A DNA stretch of 64,000 bases from Yamagishiella unicocca (lineage: Eukaryota; Chlorophyta; Chlorophyceae; Chlamydomonadales; Volvocaceae), in contig BDSL01000029.1 of NCBI GenBank assembly GCA_003116995.1, forward strand, positions 186,001 to 250,000, given 5' to 3'. The notes below the pieces were generated by a model. The model searched no databases, was not told the DNA's origin, and was given only the letters and a program-made list of their open reading frames with translations. A program made the translations under genes and the position numbers. Positions 32,901-43,600 of this stretch are shown one piece after another. Numbering within the stretch: the first letter of the stretch is position 1; the number at the start of each line of letters is the position of its first letter.

Positions 32901-35900
32901 CCTACAGGTCGACGATAGATCCTCACTTGTTTTATAATGATAGATGGTCATCTGATTTTCCAGTCTATCAATCCAGAAGGTGCTTTGGCATCTAGGGGGT
33001 GGTTTATCATCACCGCAACGCAAGAAACCCGCGCAGTGCTCCACCGGGGGTAAAGCATTGGAAAGACCATATCCTAATTATGATAACCATAAGCTTTCAA
33101 TTCTGCTATTTTCGAAGTTTGCCTATTTCTGTAATTTTTAAAAGCACTGAATATTTTTGCATTTGCATAGGTTGCCAAAACCTCTACCCACCCAGCCATC
33201 TAAACGGGGAGCTATCACACGGCACAGGCCTGCTCACCCGAACCGCGGGCGCAATGCCTGATGCTGCCATCCTCACGCTTCGCATGCATGACGGGGTGGC
33301 ATGGCTGGATACAACCGCCCAATTGCGCAGTGCACACTTTCAGGGCCGCCTTGAGAACGGGAGGGGCAGGTAAAATCCCCCAAGGCTTCGGTGCCACGTT
33401 CCTGCGGCCCCCCTCCTCACCTTGAGCTCGCCCGACGCGAAGCAGTCCCGAACCAGATCCGCCGCCTCAGGTGCAGACAGGAACTGCACATCCCCGCCCT
33501 CCACCTGCGGGCGGTGGCAGTAGCCGGGGCCCCGTTGCAGGGGCGGCAGCAGCAGCAGCAGCAGCAGGGGGCCTCAGCGGGGGAGGCGGCACCTAGAGGA
33601 GCTGCGGCTGCTCAGGGCGCAGCAGGTGCATTGAACTACTCGATATCGGCGTGGCTGGGACCCAAACTGCCCCGCAACTGCCCCCAACTGCCCGGACGCA
33701 CCAGCAGCTCCCGCACCAGCTTGGACACCCGCAGTGGTATGTCGGCGCAGCTGAGGGACGGGAGGGGGGTTGCGAGGGAAGGCGGGAGGGGGGCAGAGGT
33801 CGGAAGCGAGGAGCGAGGGGGGCAGGAGGTTCAAAGCGAGAAGGGAGGGAGCCGGGAGGAGTCACACGAGCCAACTTGCGCGGGTTCCGAATGCAAGGCC
33901 GGGCAACAGTCAGTCATGCGGCTGGCGGATGATTCTACTTGGTAAGGACCCGTGCTGTGGTTCCTCACTGGCTCCTGCTGCTGCCGTACCGTAAGTCGTA
34001 ACGGCCGATGATCCCCGCCCTGCCCCTCCCTCAGTGGGCGGGGCTCGTCCTCAGGACGCTTATAAAGTCCCCCAGCACGCAGTTGCAAACGCGTGTCCAA
34101 AAACGGTTCACCCTGTTAGGTTTTACTTCTCTATATGTGTCGACCCACGGGTCTCCCCTCCCCCCCTCCCCCAGTCCTGCACAGCCACTTCAGATTCCCA
34201 TGTCCAATGGACACCATAGCCGCGCCCGCAGCCCAACTAGGATCAATGCTGCGCCCAGCCTTAGTAACCCTGTTGCCATGACTCCTGCTGTTGCCGCCAT
34301 CATGACTGCTGCTGTTGCCGCCATCATGACTGCTGATGGCGTCAATCAGCGACATGTTGCCGCCATCGGTCATGGCGGCAGTACCAGCAGTGACACCGGC
34401 TGCACGACCCTCCCCCGCCACCCCCTGGGCCACCGCTCGCTCCCCCCTGGGCCACCGCTCGCTCGCCTCCCCCGCCCCATCACACCTGTTGCCCGAAGAG
34501 GGGCCCTTTTCGGCGGCCTTGATGGCACCCACCCGAGCCGCCACATCGTGGGCGGAGGGCAGGGTCGCAGCGGCGGCCCGCAGCGCCGTGAGCAGCTGCG
34601 GCTCCGGTGCGGCGGCGGCGGGGCTGGAGCCGCTGGCGCCGACAGCCCCGCTGGCTGCTGCTGCCGCTGCAGCCGCTGAGAACATCATGTCGCGCAGCGC
34701 TGTGGGCGGTGGGCAGGGCGGCAGCGTGGAGCTGCCCGCGCCGCCGCCTGCAGCGCCGTAGCTGCCGCCCACGGCGGCCACCTCGTCCTTGCACAGCGCC
34801 GCCGCCTTCCTGGCCAGGAAGGGCAGTGCGCCCTCGAAGCCCGCGTCCTCTACCAGCTCCACCGCCTGGCCGGGAGGCGGACAAGCATGGCGGGGGGGAG
34901 GCGCCCCCAGCGCGGGGCTCAGGTTTCGCAACTCACCCCGAATTCCAACGAACCAGCCCAGCAGAAACACGCACTCGGACCACCACCCTTTAGGCGGCCC
35001 CTCCCGCACTCTCTCCTCGCTCACCCACACCCCTGCTCCGGGCCCCCCATCCCCTGCTCCGGGCCCCCCACACCCCTGCTCCGGGCCACCCCGACCTCCG
35101 CCCCGCCTCGCCTCACCTTGCGAATCACGTCCATGAAGCGGCAGACCAGGTCCAGGTTCGGGCAGCCGTACTTGGCGGCGAACTCGCGCCCCTTGGCCAG
35201 CCACTGCGGGGTTGGAGGACGTCGTGGGCCGCGGCAGCGGACGGGACAAGGACTCGTGCGACCCATGGGTCGCCCCCTTCTACCATCCTTTGCGCCCTTG
35301 GGTGCGCGGCCGAGGCCCCCTCCTCCCACCTGGCCGAGGGGGTCCAGACGAGTCACCAGTTGCTGGCATGTGGCGGTGATGGGCACCGACGCAGTCACCG
35401 CTGTGTCCAGACTCTTTAGGGGAGAGGCAGGAAGGGGGAGGGGGGGAAGAGTAAGACGCGCACCGCGGCGCGTACGGCAGGTAGCAGGTAAGGTCGTACA
35501 GCGGCTGTAGAGAGTCACCGGGGCACAGGTGACGTGGCGGACACCAGACCTCCGGACCCCAGCCCCAACCCGGGGCCAACGTCGAGTGGACAAGAAGCGA
35601 GCCCCTGCACCTAGCTCCTGAGCCTCCCGCCCACCTCCCCAGCCAGCTGCCCCCACACTCCCGCCGCCATCCAACTGCCGCTTGGAGGACCCCACACGCG
35701 CGCCGGGACCCCCCCGCGCCGGGACCCCCGTGACGCGGGTGAGGGAGCGCCCTCCCCCCTCTTCCCGCCTTGTCTCTCCCTGCGTCCAGTCCACAGGCCG
35801 CCTCGCTACCCTCCGTCCCCAGCCAGGCCGCACCCACCTGCTCCAGCAGCTCCTTCTCCTCCCGGGCCGTACCGCCCTGGGCTTGCACCGCCGCCAGCGA

Positions 35901-38900
35901 CTCGCCTGCGCACACGGCACCGCCATTGTTGGCCGCATGGGACGTGGGCCTCTCGGGTCAACACACTAGGCGCCCCAACCCCGTTACCTCGGCTGCCTGC
36001 CCGCGGGACCCCAGGGGGAGCCCAAGGGGGAGTCGACGAGGGGGGCCGCATGCGCCACGCACCGCCGCCCGATCGCCACACACGCAGGCGGCCAAAGGAG
36101 CGGCTGCCCGACAGAGGTGTGCGCGACGGTCCCTGCCCTGCAGATGACCCGTCAACGCGCGCGGCTGCCCTCCTTCTTTCCCTCATCCCTCCTCCTTTCC
36201 CTCATCCCTCCTCCTTTCCCTCATCCCTCATCCTTTCCCTCATCCCTCCTCCTCTCCCTCATCCCTCCTCCTTTTCCTCATCCCTCCTCCTCTCCCTCAT
36301 CCCTCCTCCTCTCCCTCATCCCTCCTCCTTTCCCTCATCCCTCCTCCTCTCCCTCATCCCTCCTCCTCTCCCTCATCCCTCCTCCTCTCCCTCATCCCTC
36401 CTCCTCTCCCTCATCCCTCCTCCTTTCCCTCATCCCTCCTCCTCTCCCTCATCCCTCCTCCTCTCCCTCATCCCTCCTCCTCTCCCTCATCCCTCCTCCT
36501 CTCCCTCATCCCTCCTCCTTTCCCTCATCCCTCCTCCTCTCCCTCATCCCTCCTCCTCTCCCTCATCCCTCCTCCTCTCCCTCATCCTCTCCCTCATCCC
36601 TCCTCCTTTCCCTCCTCCCTCCTCCCTCCTCCCTCCCCTCCCCCTCCCCCCCTGCCCCGTGTATGAAGGCTATGCACCAACTACATTTACCCCAGTCGAG
36701 TTACCGGTTCTTTACTTGTAACCCCCTGCCCCGCCGCTGCCTCACCTAGCTCCAGCGCCGCGTTCAGCGCGAAGGACTGCGGGTTGCGGACGGCGGGTGA
36801 GGGTGACGCGTACGACATCAGCGTCACTTGGAACGACCTCGGAATGCCGTACAGAGAACCACGCGGCTTTCAGACACCCCTGATGACTGTCTGCGGTGCT
36901 GACGTGCATTGTTGGCGCCCAGAGAGCGCACCCACTCGATGCGTCACGCACCCCTGGACCACCGCCCTCGCCCCCTGCCCCCACCACCACCTGCAGCGCC
37001 AGCATGAGCTGCCGGTCCACCGGCCTCATAGCCACGGGGCACTCCACCTGGCGCGGCTCCGGAACCACCGCCGCAACCTCGGGGTCGTCCCCATTCACCA
37101 AGTGCAGCTGCGCCCCCAGCCGCCCCAGCAGCTCCGTCATGCGGAGGGCCAGAGTGTTCTGGAGCGCCGGGAAGGGGGCGAACAGGGTGGCAAAAAGAGC
37201 GCCGGGGGGGTGGCGTAAAAACCGTTGACGCGCCGGGGGTGGGGGGTGCGGGGAGGCGAGGGATGTTAGGAAGTAGCGGGCGAGTGCAGAAGGGCAGCCC
37301 TCTCCTTCCGGCTCCTCACTGCGTCCGCCCCCTGCTGCATGACGCAGCGCGCGTCACTAGGCTCAGTCTCCTTCGCGGCTCAGCGCAGCATATATAAAAC
37401 ACAAAGACACACACACACATACCCGCTCAGTCCGCCCGGCCCCCCCTGCACACCCACCCACCGCTGCACACCCCCACCTGGTCCTTCTCGCTGACGGGGG
37501 ACGCAGTCACCGCCAGGATCCGCGGCGTGGTACCAGCAATGGTGGCGGTGGCTGGGTTGTAGAAGGAGATGACCTTGGCGTAGGGGTGGTCATCCTTGCA
37601 GTGATGTGCCTCGTCCAGGACCTGGCAGGGCGGGGGGGAGGACGGCCGGGCGGGCGGTCGTCGCAGCCAGCGCACACCCCCTCCTAGCATACAGCCCAAC
37701 CCACATCGCCCCCACTGCATGTAGCACCCGCTGCTGCGGGTTTCGGTTCCCCGGCTTCCGTGCCGCCTCTCTGCACTCCGGCACTCACACGTTTCAAGGA
37801 GGATGCGGCGACATCGCTTGCGGCCAAGATGCCAAAGTGACATCGCTTGCGGCCAAGGCGCCAAAGTGACATCGCTTGCGGCCAGGATGCCAAAGTGACA
37901 TCGCTTGCGGCCAAGACGCCGAAGCAAGTAAACAGGAAAACCGTCCCGCGCCTCCCCCGGCATCTCACACTCTCCCGTACCCCACCTACCAGCAGGTCCA
38001 CCTGGTCCAGGGTGGCGGCCCCCTGGAGCAGCAGGTTGAGGAAGGACTGCACCGTGCACACCACCACCGTGGACCGCCCGCCGGCCCGGCTGCTCGTGGC
38101 GGCGCGCACCGCCTCCTGCCAGGCGCCGGCCGCCAGGGGCTTCTCGCCGGAGTGGTCGGAGGTGAGCGTCCGGGGCAGCTGCGCGCTGTCGAAGCAGGCG
38201 GCGTGCTGCGAGGTGAGGATGACGTTGGGCACCAGGACGAGCAGGACCGCACCGAGGCCGGGGGGCTTGGAGGCGACGACGCCCCTGGTGGGGGCCCGGA
38301 AGGGTTTCCGAGGCAAGGGGGGGAGGTGGAAGGGCGGGGGCGGTGTTGCGGCCGAGGTAGGGCAGGGGCTAATCCCGTATCCTCGGTGCTTCCTTTGCGA
38401 CCAATGGCCGCCTGAACCAGGGGGTGCGCGCCCCGGCCCCGAGCCCCACCTGGCCACTTCCACAAACATGCGCGTCTTGCCCGAGTTGGTCGGCGCCGAA
38501 ACCAGCCAGTTGCCCCGCCAGTTGTCAGCCAGCGACCGGAAGCGCGCCTGGAGCTCCGCCGCCGCGCCGCCGCCGCCCAGGATCTCATTGGTCGGCGCCA
38601 TCCCCCAGCTGGCCAGCGCCATTCCCACCACATCCCGCTGGTAGGGTCGCAGCGGGGGCAGCTGCGGCAGGCGCTGCTGCTCCACCGCCCGCTGCACACC
38701 TGCCTTGTGGCGCTTGGCCTCGAGGATGAAGATGCCGCCCAGGGTCCTCTTGCCAGCACCGTCAGCCCGGTCGATGCCGCCAGTGCTGTGCCGCGGCAGC
38801 GGGGGGTCCGGAGCAGGTAGGGGCCGGTTATGGCAACCGAATATCGGTCTATCCAGGTTGGAGCTCGCGTGACGGAGTGCAAGACACTGGCAAGAGTAGG

Positions 38901-39703
38901 CCGTGCATAGCTACCTTGGCACCTCGCAAAATGGACGGCGAAGTTGGCGTACACTACCGCAGGGCCCACAACGCGCCGCTAGCGAGAGGCTTAGTGGGCG
39001 TCGCATACAGCGCCCGTACGATTGCAGGGGAACCGTGGGACGAGGGCACCATGCAGCTGAAGTCCCAAGTTCGACGGCCCTGCCCTCCAACGAACACGTG
39101 TTTTTACGCGTCCCATCCAACTCACGCATGCGCCCTTCGAGTTGCCCCCAGGATGGCCGCGAGGGTGGCCGGGTCGTGACTGCGGACGATTTTGTGTAGC
39201 AGCGCGCGCGTCTGCTCCGGCTCGTCCAGCACCACCAGCAGCCGCTCCGTGATCTGTTCCGCTCCAGCGGAGCGCAGGAATGCAAGCAGCTCGGCGTCTA
39301 CATCGGCAGAGGCGGCTGTGGCGGAGTAGGCGTCCGCTGCCTGCTGGGCAGCTGCCCTGGTGTTGCGGGCCTGGTGCGCAGCCACCAGCTTTGCCCGCGT
39401 GCTGTGCGACCGAACGTAGTCCTCCATGGCAACGCTGGCCACGATCAGGGTTGCGGCCGAGCGCGCGGCAGGAGAGATGCTGGGTTGAGCTTCCATGCAG
39501 CGGCGCACAGCGTCGTACAGCCGTTGCGACGGGAATAGCGGGGAGCCGCTTGCCGTTCCGGAGGAATCGCCAGCAGTATCGTGAACGTGTGACGCAGAAT
39601 CTGTGGCAGCACGCAGGTCTCCAAGCGGAGGCAGCTTGGGAAGCACACCGCAGGCCACCAAAGCGGGCAGCTCCGCAGTCCAGTCGGCAGATTTGGCTGA
39701 CAT
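29994..39703 (-). CDS. Helicase B: RIG-I/Dicer-type SF2 helicase, stand-alone
   Basis: Eighteen exons: 39703-39126, 38785-38450, 38284-37990, 37621-37478, 37158-36991, 36776-36746, 35905-35838, 35413-35330, 35203-35117, 34865-34486, 33750-33702, 33504-33421, 32223-32179, 31912-31859, 31471-31415, 31339-31220, 30891-30724, 30101-29994. About 951 residues, all phases closing as in A and C. Residues 1-193 form the unrecognised N-terminal region (DWTAELPALVACGVLP; LYDAVRRC; MEDYVRSHSTRAKL) ending in a helical segment LLAFLRSAGAEQITERLLVV. Motif I is SAPTNSGKT (289-297), then VCTVQSF, DEAH (406-409), TASP, a helical insert with an Ala-rich variable part in exon 10, FVRTR, ATSAAEEGLD and QSRGRAR. 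The tail LHAKSRLEESNMQDYNQMYM ends after residues encoded by an R1 repeat core. No nuclease domain is present. The dsRNA role is inferred from the family. Confidence 0.87.
30001..30023 (+). repeat. R1 core inside the last coding exon of helicase B
   Basis: The near-palindrome CGACCCACGGGTCG, common to many R1 copies, falls inside exon 18. On the coding strand it supplies the codons for the ATRGSAG end of the protein just before the stop. Confidence 0.6.
32240..33420. repeat. Repeat-rich 1.2-kb intron 12 of helicase B
   Basis: This is by far the largest of the B introns that carries simple repeats. A GCCAGCGCGC-type array runs at about 32436-32480, CAGTCAGT-like tracts at about 32520-32790, and an AT-rich block (about 32920-33180) is compositionally unlike the neighbourhood. 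No gene is seen in it. Confidence 0.6.
34072..34166 (+). repeat. R1 repeat copy in helicase B intron 10
   Basis: The order CAGCACGCAGTTGCAAACG, GTCCAAAAACGGTT, GTGTCGACCCACGGGTCTC matches other full-length R1 copies. The copy lies between exons 10 and 11. Confidence 0.6.
36170..36650 (+). repeat. 19-bp polypyrimidine minisatellite in helicase B intron 6
   Basis: About 24 copies of CTCATCCCTCCTCCTCTCC, with a TTTCC variant in some units, followed by CTCCCTCC simple sequence. One strand is almost pure pyrimidine for about 480 bp, so the sense RNA is purine-rich. Confidence 0.95.
37811..37925 (+). repeat. 29-bp tandem repeat, 4 copies, helicase B intron 3
   Basis: Copies start at 37811, 37840, 37869 and 37898, each beginning ACATCGCTTGCGGCCA. 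Spacing is exactly 29 bp. The last copy is partial. Confidence 0.9.
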
Positions 39704-40597
39704 CGCTGACCGCTACGATACTAGCAAATTATTTTGGCAGTTATGATGAGAAAATAGTGCCTGGCGAAGGTAATCGGAATAACGGTTTCCGATGCGGCGA
39801 ACGCCCGGCTCCTGCAAGCTTGGCCGGCACAAGGATTGTAACCTTCAGAGCTTGATGCTAGACATTCGCTGCGAGTACTGCTGATGCTGATTACTCGCCT
39901 GTGTCACATGAGAACTTGAAACGTCACCCAGTTGGCACAATTGCGGTTCTACATCAACTTAACAATTTCAAGAAAATGATCTGTCAGCAAATTTACACGG
40001 CAACTGCACTTTTGGACGTTTCGGGATCCATCACGGGGCCGATCGTCGTCACGGGTCTGAGGGGGCTATCCGCTATTTGTCATTCCCTGTAGGTACTTGC
40101 CTACCTCAAAACGGTGTGATGTTATATCTTGCCTCAACACATCATCTACAACGTGACATGGGTCAGAGATGTGGTGGATGGGCGGCGACCCGACATCAAC
40201 AAACGCCGTACGGGGATTCCGCGCCCGTTGCCTCAAAAGCAAACGTCGCGAATAACGCAGTCTTTAGATGTGTAACTAATGTACGTCCATGGTATCATGG
40301 AGCCGACATGGCGACCTTCATCCAGGCACCACAGTGAAACTCGTCCCCACCTAACAGCTACCCCTCCTCGGCTATGCCCTGCTTTGGGCACCAGCAGGAC
40401 ATAGCCGTTGCCCAAAGCCAAACGCAACAACCGAACGCGTCAGCTCCATGTATTCCGACGTGCCTAACGGCTTCCTGGAGTCCGGGCGCCACCTACCCTG
40501 CCTTACCCTGTGACCCGACAACTCCAGCCGAGGCCTCCACCACAGCTGCCACCCCTGGACCCCCGGCATCTATTCTACCCATGCCGTGAAACGGTTT
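39704..40597 (-). promoter_or_regulatory. Spacer between helicases B and C
   Basis: About 890 bp holding the 3' UTR of C and the promoter of B. The first minus-strand TGTAA after the C stop is at 39993-39997, about 600 nt away. This stretch is less G+C-rich than the genes. No coding sequence is visible. Confidence 0.5.
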
Positions 40598-40604
40598 TCA
40601 TGCC
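40569..40604 (+). repeat. R2 repeat copy overlapping the helicase C stop codon
   Basis: CTATTCTACCCATGCCGTGA, AACGGTTTTCATGCC is shared with 44219-44254, and in inverted orientation with 55931-55962 and 50524-50548. The TGA stop of helicase C (40598-40600) lies within the repeat edge. Confidence 0.65.
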
Positions 40605-43600
40605 ACCCCCCCGGCAGCTGCCGCCGTGTGGCTGCGCTGGTAGGCGCGCATGTTCGCCTCCTCCAGCTGGCTCTTGGCGTGCAGCTGGGTGTCCGTAGTG
40701 CCGCACTGGCAGGGGGGGCCGAGGGGGCGGGCGTGCAGCGGCGAGGGAGCGGCCGTTAAGGAAAGGGGTGGGCAGTGGCGGCGCCTAACGGTCGAGCGCG
40801 TTTTTGGTGTAGGCCAGGTTCGGCCCAGGATCCGGCCAGGGAGCGAGGGGTTGTACGAAGGGATGTAGCTTTGCTTATGCACCAGGACTCGCTTATGCGA
40901 AATTATGCACCAGGCTTCGCTCAAAGGTTTGTTTTCGTACGCCCTGTTTCTCGGGTTAGGGACACGCCTCTTTCAGTGTGGTTTGTGTAACGATTTGGGT
41001 CGGTCGGCACGCTTCAGTTCTGCACCAATAGCCGTATGTCTTGCCTTCGGTAAGATTCATACGCCCACCAGTTCAACATCTCCCTTCACCCGCCCTGGCC
41101 CCCGCTCCCTAAAACCATCTCTCCGCCCTTACCTGCAGTATGGCGAAGAACTCCGCCACCTTGCGCCTCGCCCGCCCCCTGCTCTGCAGCAGCTGTATGC
41201 CCGTGGCCGCGGCGTTGTAGCGCACCACGAACTCGCACGACGGCACATCCAGCCCCTCCTCCGCGGCGGAGGTGGCGATCAGAACCTTGCGGCCGGGTTT
41301 CTGCAGCAGGCGGTATTGCCGTGCAATGCAGGGCGAGATAGGTCGGCCGCGGAGTCTAAGCGGCTGCCACCACACTACGGCCCTGCAGTGCGGCCCGAGC
41401 GAAAGGAAGTGCGACACGAGCACACGCACGGCACCGTACGGCACGACACGAGACACAACGCAGGGCCACAGCAGTGACTCGCCCACAGGTCCCGCCGCAC
41501 CTTGAACACCCGCAGCACCTCCTGCTGGTCGTGGTCGCTCATGCCGCGGCCGTGGCGGTCTGGCTCCTTGCCCAGTGCACCCCGCTTCGTGGTCGCGTTG
41601 TGGCCGATGAGCTCAAACACCTAGCCCACCCACGAGCACAGCAGACGGGTGGTGTGGACGGCAGGAGGGAGGGCGGGAGGTTCGTGGCGGCACGAGGGAG
41701 GGAGGGGGGGTCGTGGCGGCACGAGGCTCAGCCCGAAGGTGGGAAGTGCGCCGCAGTAACGCAAACCTGGTCGCCGTATGCCGAGGGGAGGGGCGGCAAG
41801 GAGAGGAGGGGAATGGGGCACGCTCGGTCCATGGCTCTGCACCACCATCCCACCCCACCCCACCGCACCCCGCCCCCACCTCACCTCCATGAACTGCAGC
41901 TGCTGGGTGCGCCGAATCATGTCAGCCACGTGGAAGACGGCCTGCGAGGAGGCGGGGGCAGGTGGAGGGGCATGAGGACAGGCACATGACAGCAGGAGGC
42001 CAGCGCTCTCGCCGCATTTTGGGAGGCGAGGCCTCCGACCAGGTAGCACGTCGATGCGTGTGGAGACATGGAGCCCTGTAGCTGTCATGAAACGAGATCA
42101 TGGCCCCGGGATGGATGGCTCCTACGGAGCAACAAGCCCCTGCGGGCGACCATATGCCTCCGGTAGAGAGAGATGCCGCCCGGCTAAGCCGGCGGCGGAG
42201 GCCCACGCCACGCCAGCCAGCGCAAGCAACCGGCTCACCTGCCGCGTCCGCACGAATATGATGCCGTGGAATAGATCTCGGTCGCGGTAGCCCTGGTGGT
42301 GGGAGGTGGGGGCGCAGGCGGAGGAAGGGGTCAGGCAGGGTAAAGGCGGGAAAAGAGGGGAACGGTCCCCTGGTTGGAAACGAATGGTTGGGAACGTGTG
42401 GCAGGCAGCAAGCATGAGAGCGGAGGAGCAGGCGGCGGGCGGTGGGGGCCACCTGCGAGGCAGGCGGAGACCAGGCTAGAAAGCGTCAACGGCCTTTGGC
42501 CCCTGGACCACCCCTGGACCACCCCTGGACCACCCCTGGATCACCCCTGGACCACCCCTGGACCACCCCTGGACCACGCCTGGACCACCCCTGGACCACG
42601 CCTGGGCCACCCCTGGACCACTCGTCTGCGAAATGGACACCCCACGTCCCAGTCCCACCTGCAGGTACCGCACCAGCGCCCACAACTTGGGAAAGGTGTG
42701 CTCCTGGGAGGGCAGTGGGGGGACGGAGGCGGGACGGCGGGCTCAGGGCAGGTAACATGGGTTCGCACCAGAAATGGGCCTGGGGGCTGGGGCTGGGGCT
42801 GGGCCCAGTTTGGATGCCGTCACGGCGCTTGTCGTGCAAGCACAAGGCAGCGCAGGGCAGCGCAGGGCAGCGCAGGGCAGCGCAGGGCAGGGCGGCACCA
42901 GAAGACAGTGGTGCGGGTCGGCTGGGACGCGATGCGGACAGCGGCAGGGGCCTGCAGCGGCAGGGACCTGCAGCGCGCCCGTCGCCAGGAACTCAAACCA
43001 GAAGCCATCGCGGTCGCGCCCCTTGTGTCTCACCTCCTGCGGCCGAGGTTGCGCGGAGCAACAGGTAGATGGGTCAGGCGAGGTCGGCTGGGAGGTTGCC
43101 CGCCAACATGCCTAAAGCGCAACGCCTCTAGGACGACGCACACTTTGTGGACCACATAACTGCCTTGTCGCCGCATGTGACCAACTGTTGCCCAGAAATA
43201 AGCAACTTTGGCAGCTGCCTTCCGCGCTGCCGCCGCCCCTGCCTCGGGCCCTCTTGAGCTGCCAGCGTGCGTCCGCCTCCGCAATGGACTCTATCGCCCT
43301 CAAGGAGCCGCCAGGCAGGCTCAGGACGGGTGCCACCGGCGGAGGCAGCACCTCCCACCCTTCCCGTTGCATCCAGGGGCTATATGCCGGTTCAAGCGGG
43401 TCCGGGCTGCGGCAAATCTTGCTCTAGCACGTCCAGCTACCACACCAAGTTCTCCATCACGCAACGCACCCAAAAATGGCCTCTCAAAACGTTTCGCTAA
43501 ACCGCTCGGGATTCTTGTTAGGGCTCGAGACAGCAGCCGGGGGCGACAATCGGCCTCCGGCCTTGCGTACCTAAACCAAGTTCTCCAGCATGCAATTTCA

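Noticed and set aside
32240..33420. Retrotransposon or gene inside helicase B intron 12
   Set aside because: Only simple repeats and AT-rich sequence; no reverse transcriptase, gag or integrase motif in any frame.
36050..36749. Frames of repeated Ser-Leu-Ile-Pro-Pro-Pro on the plus strand
   Set aside because: Artefact of the 19-bp minisatellite in helicase B intron 6, antisense to the gene.
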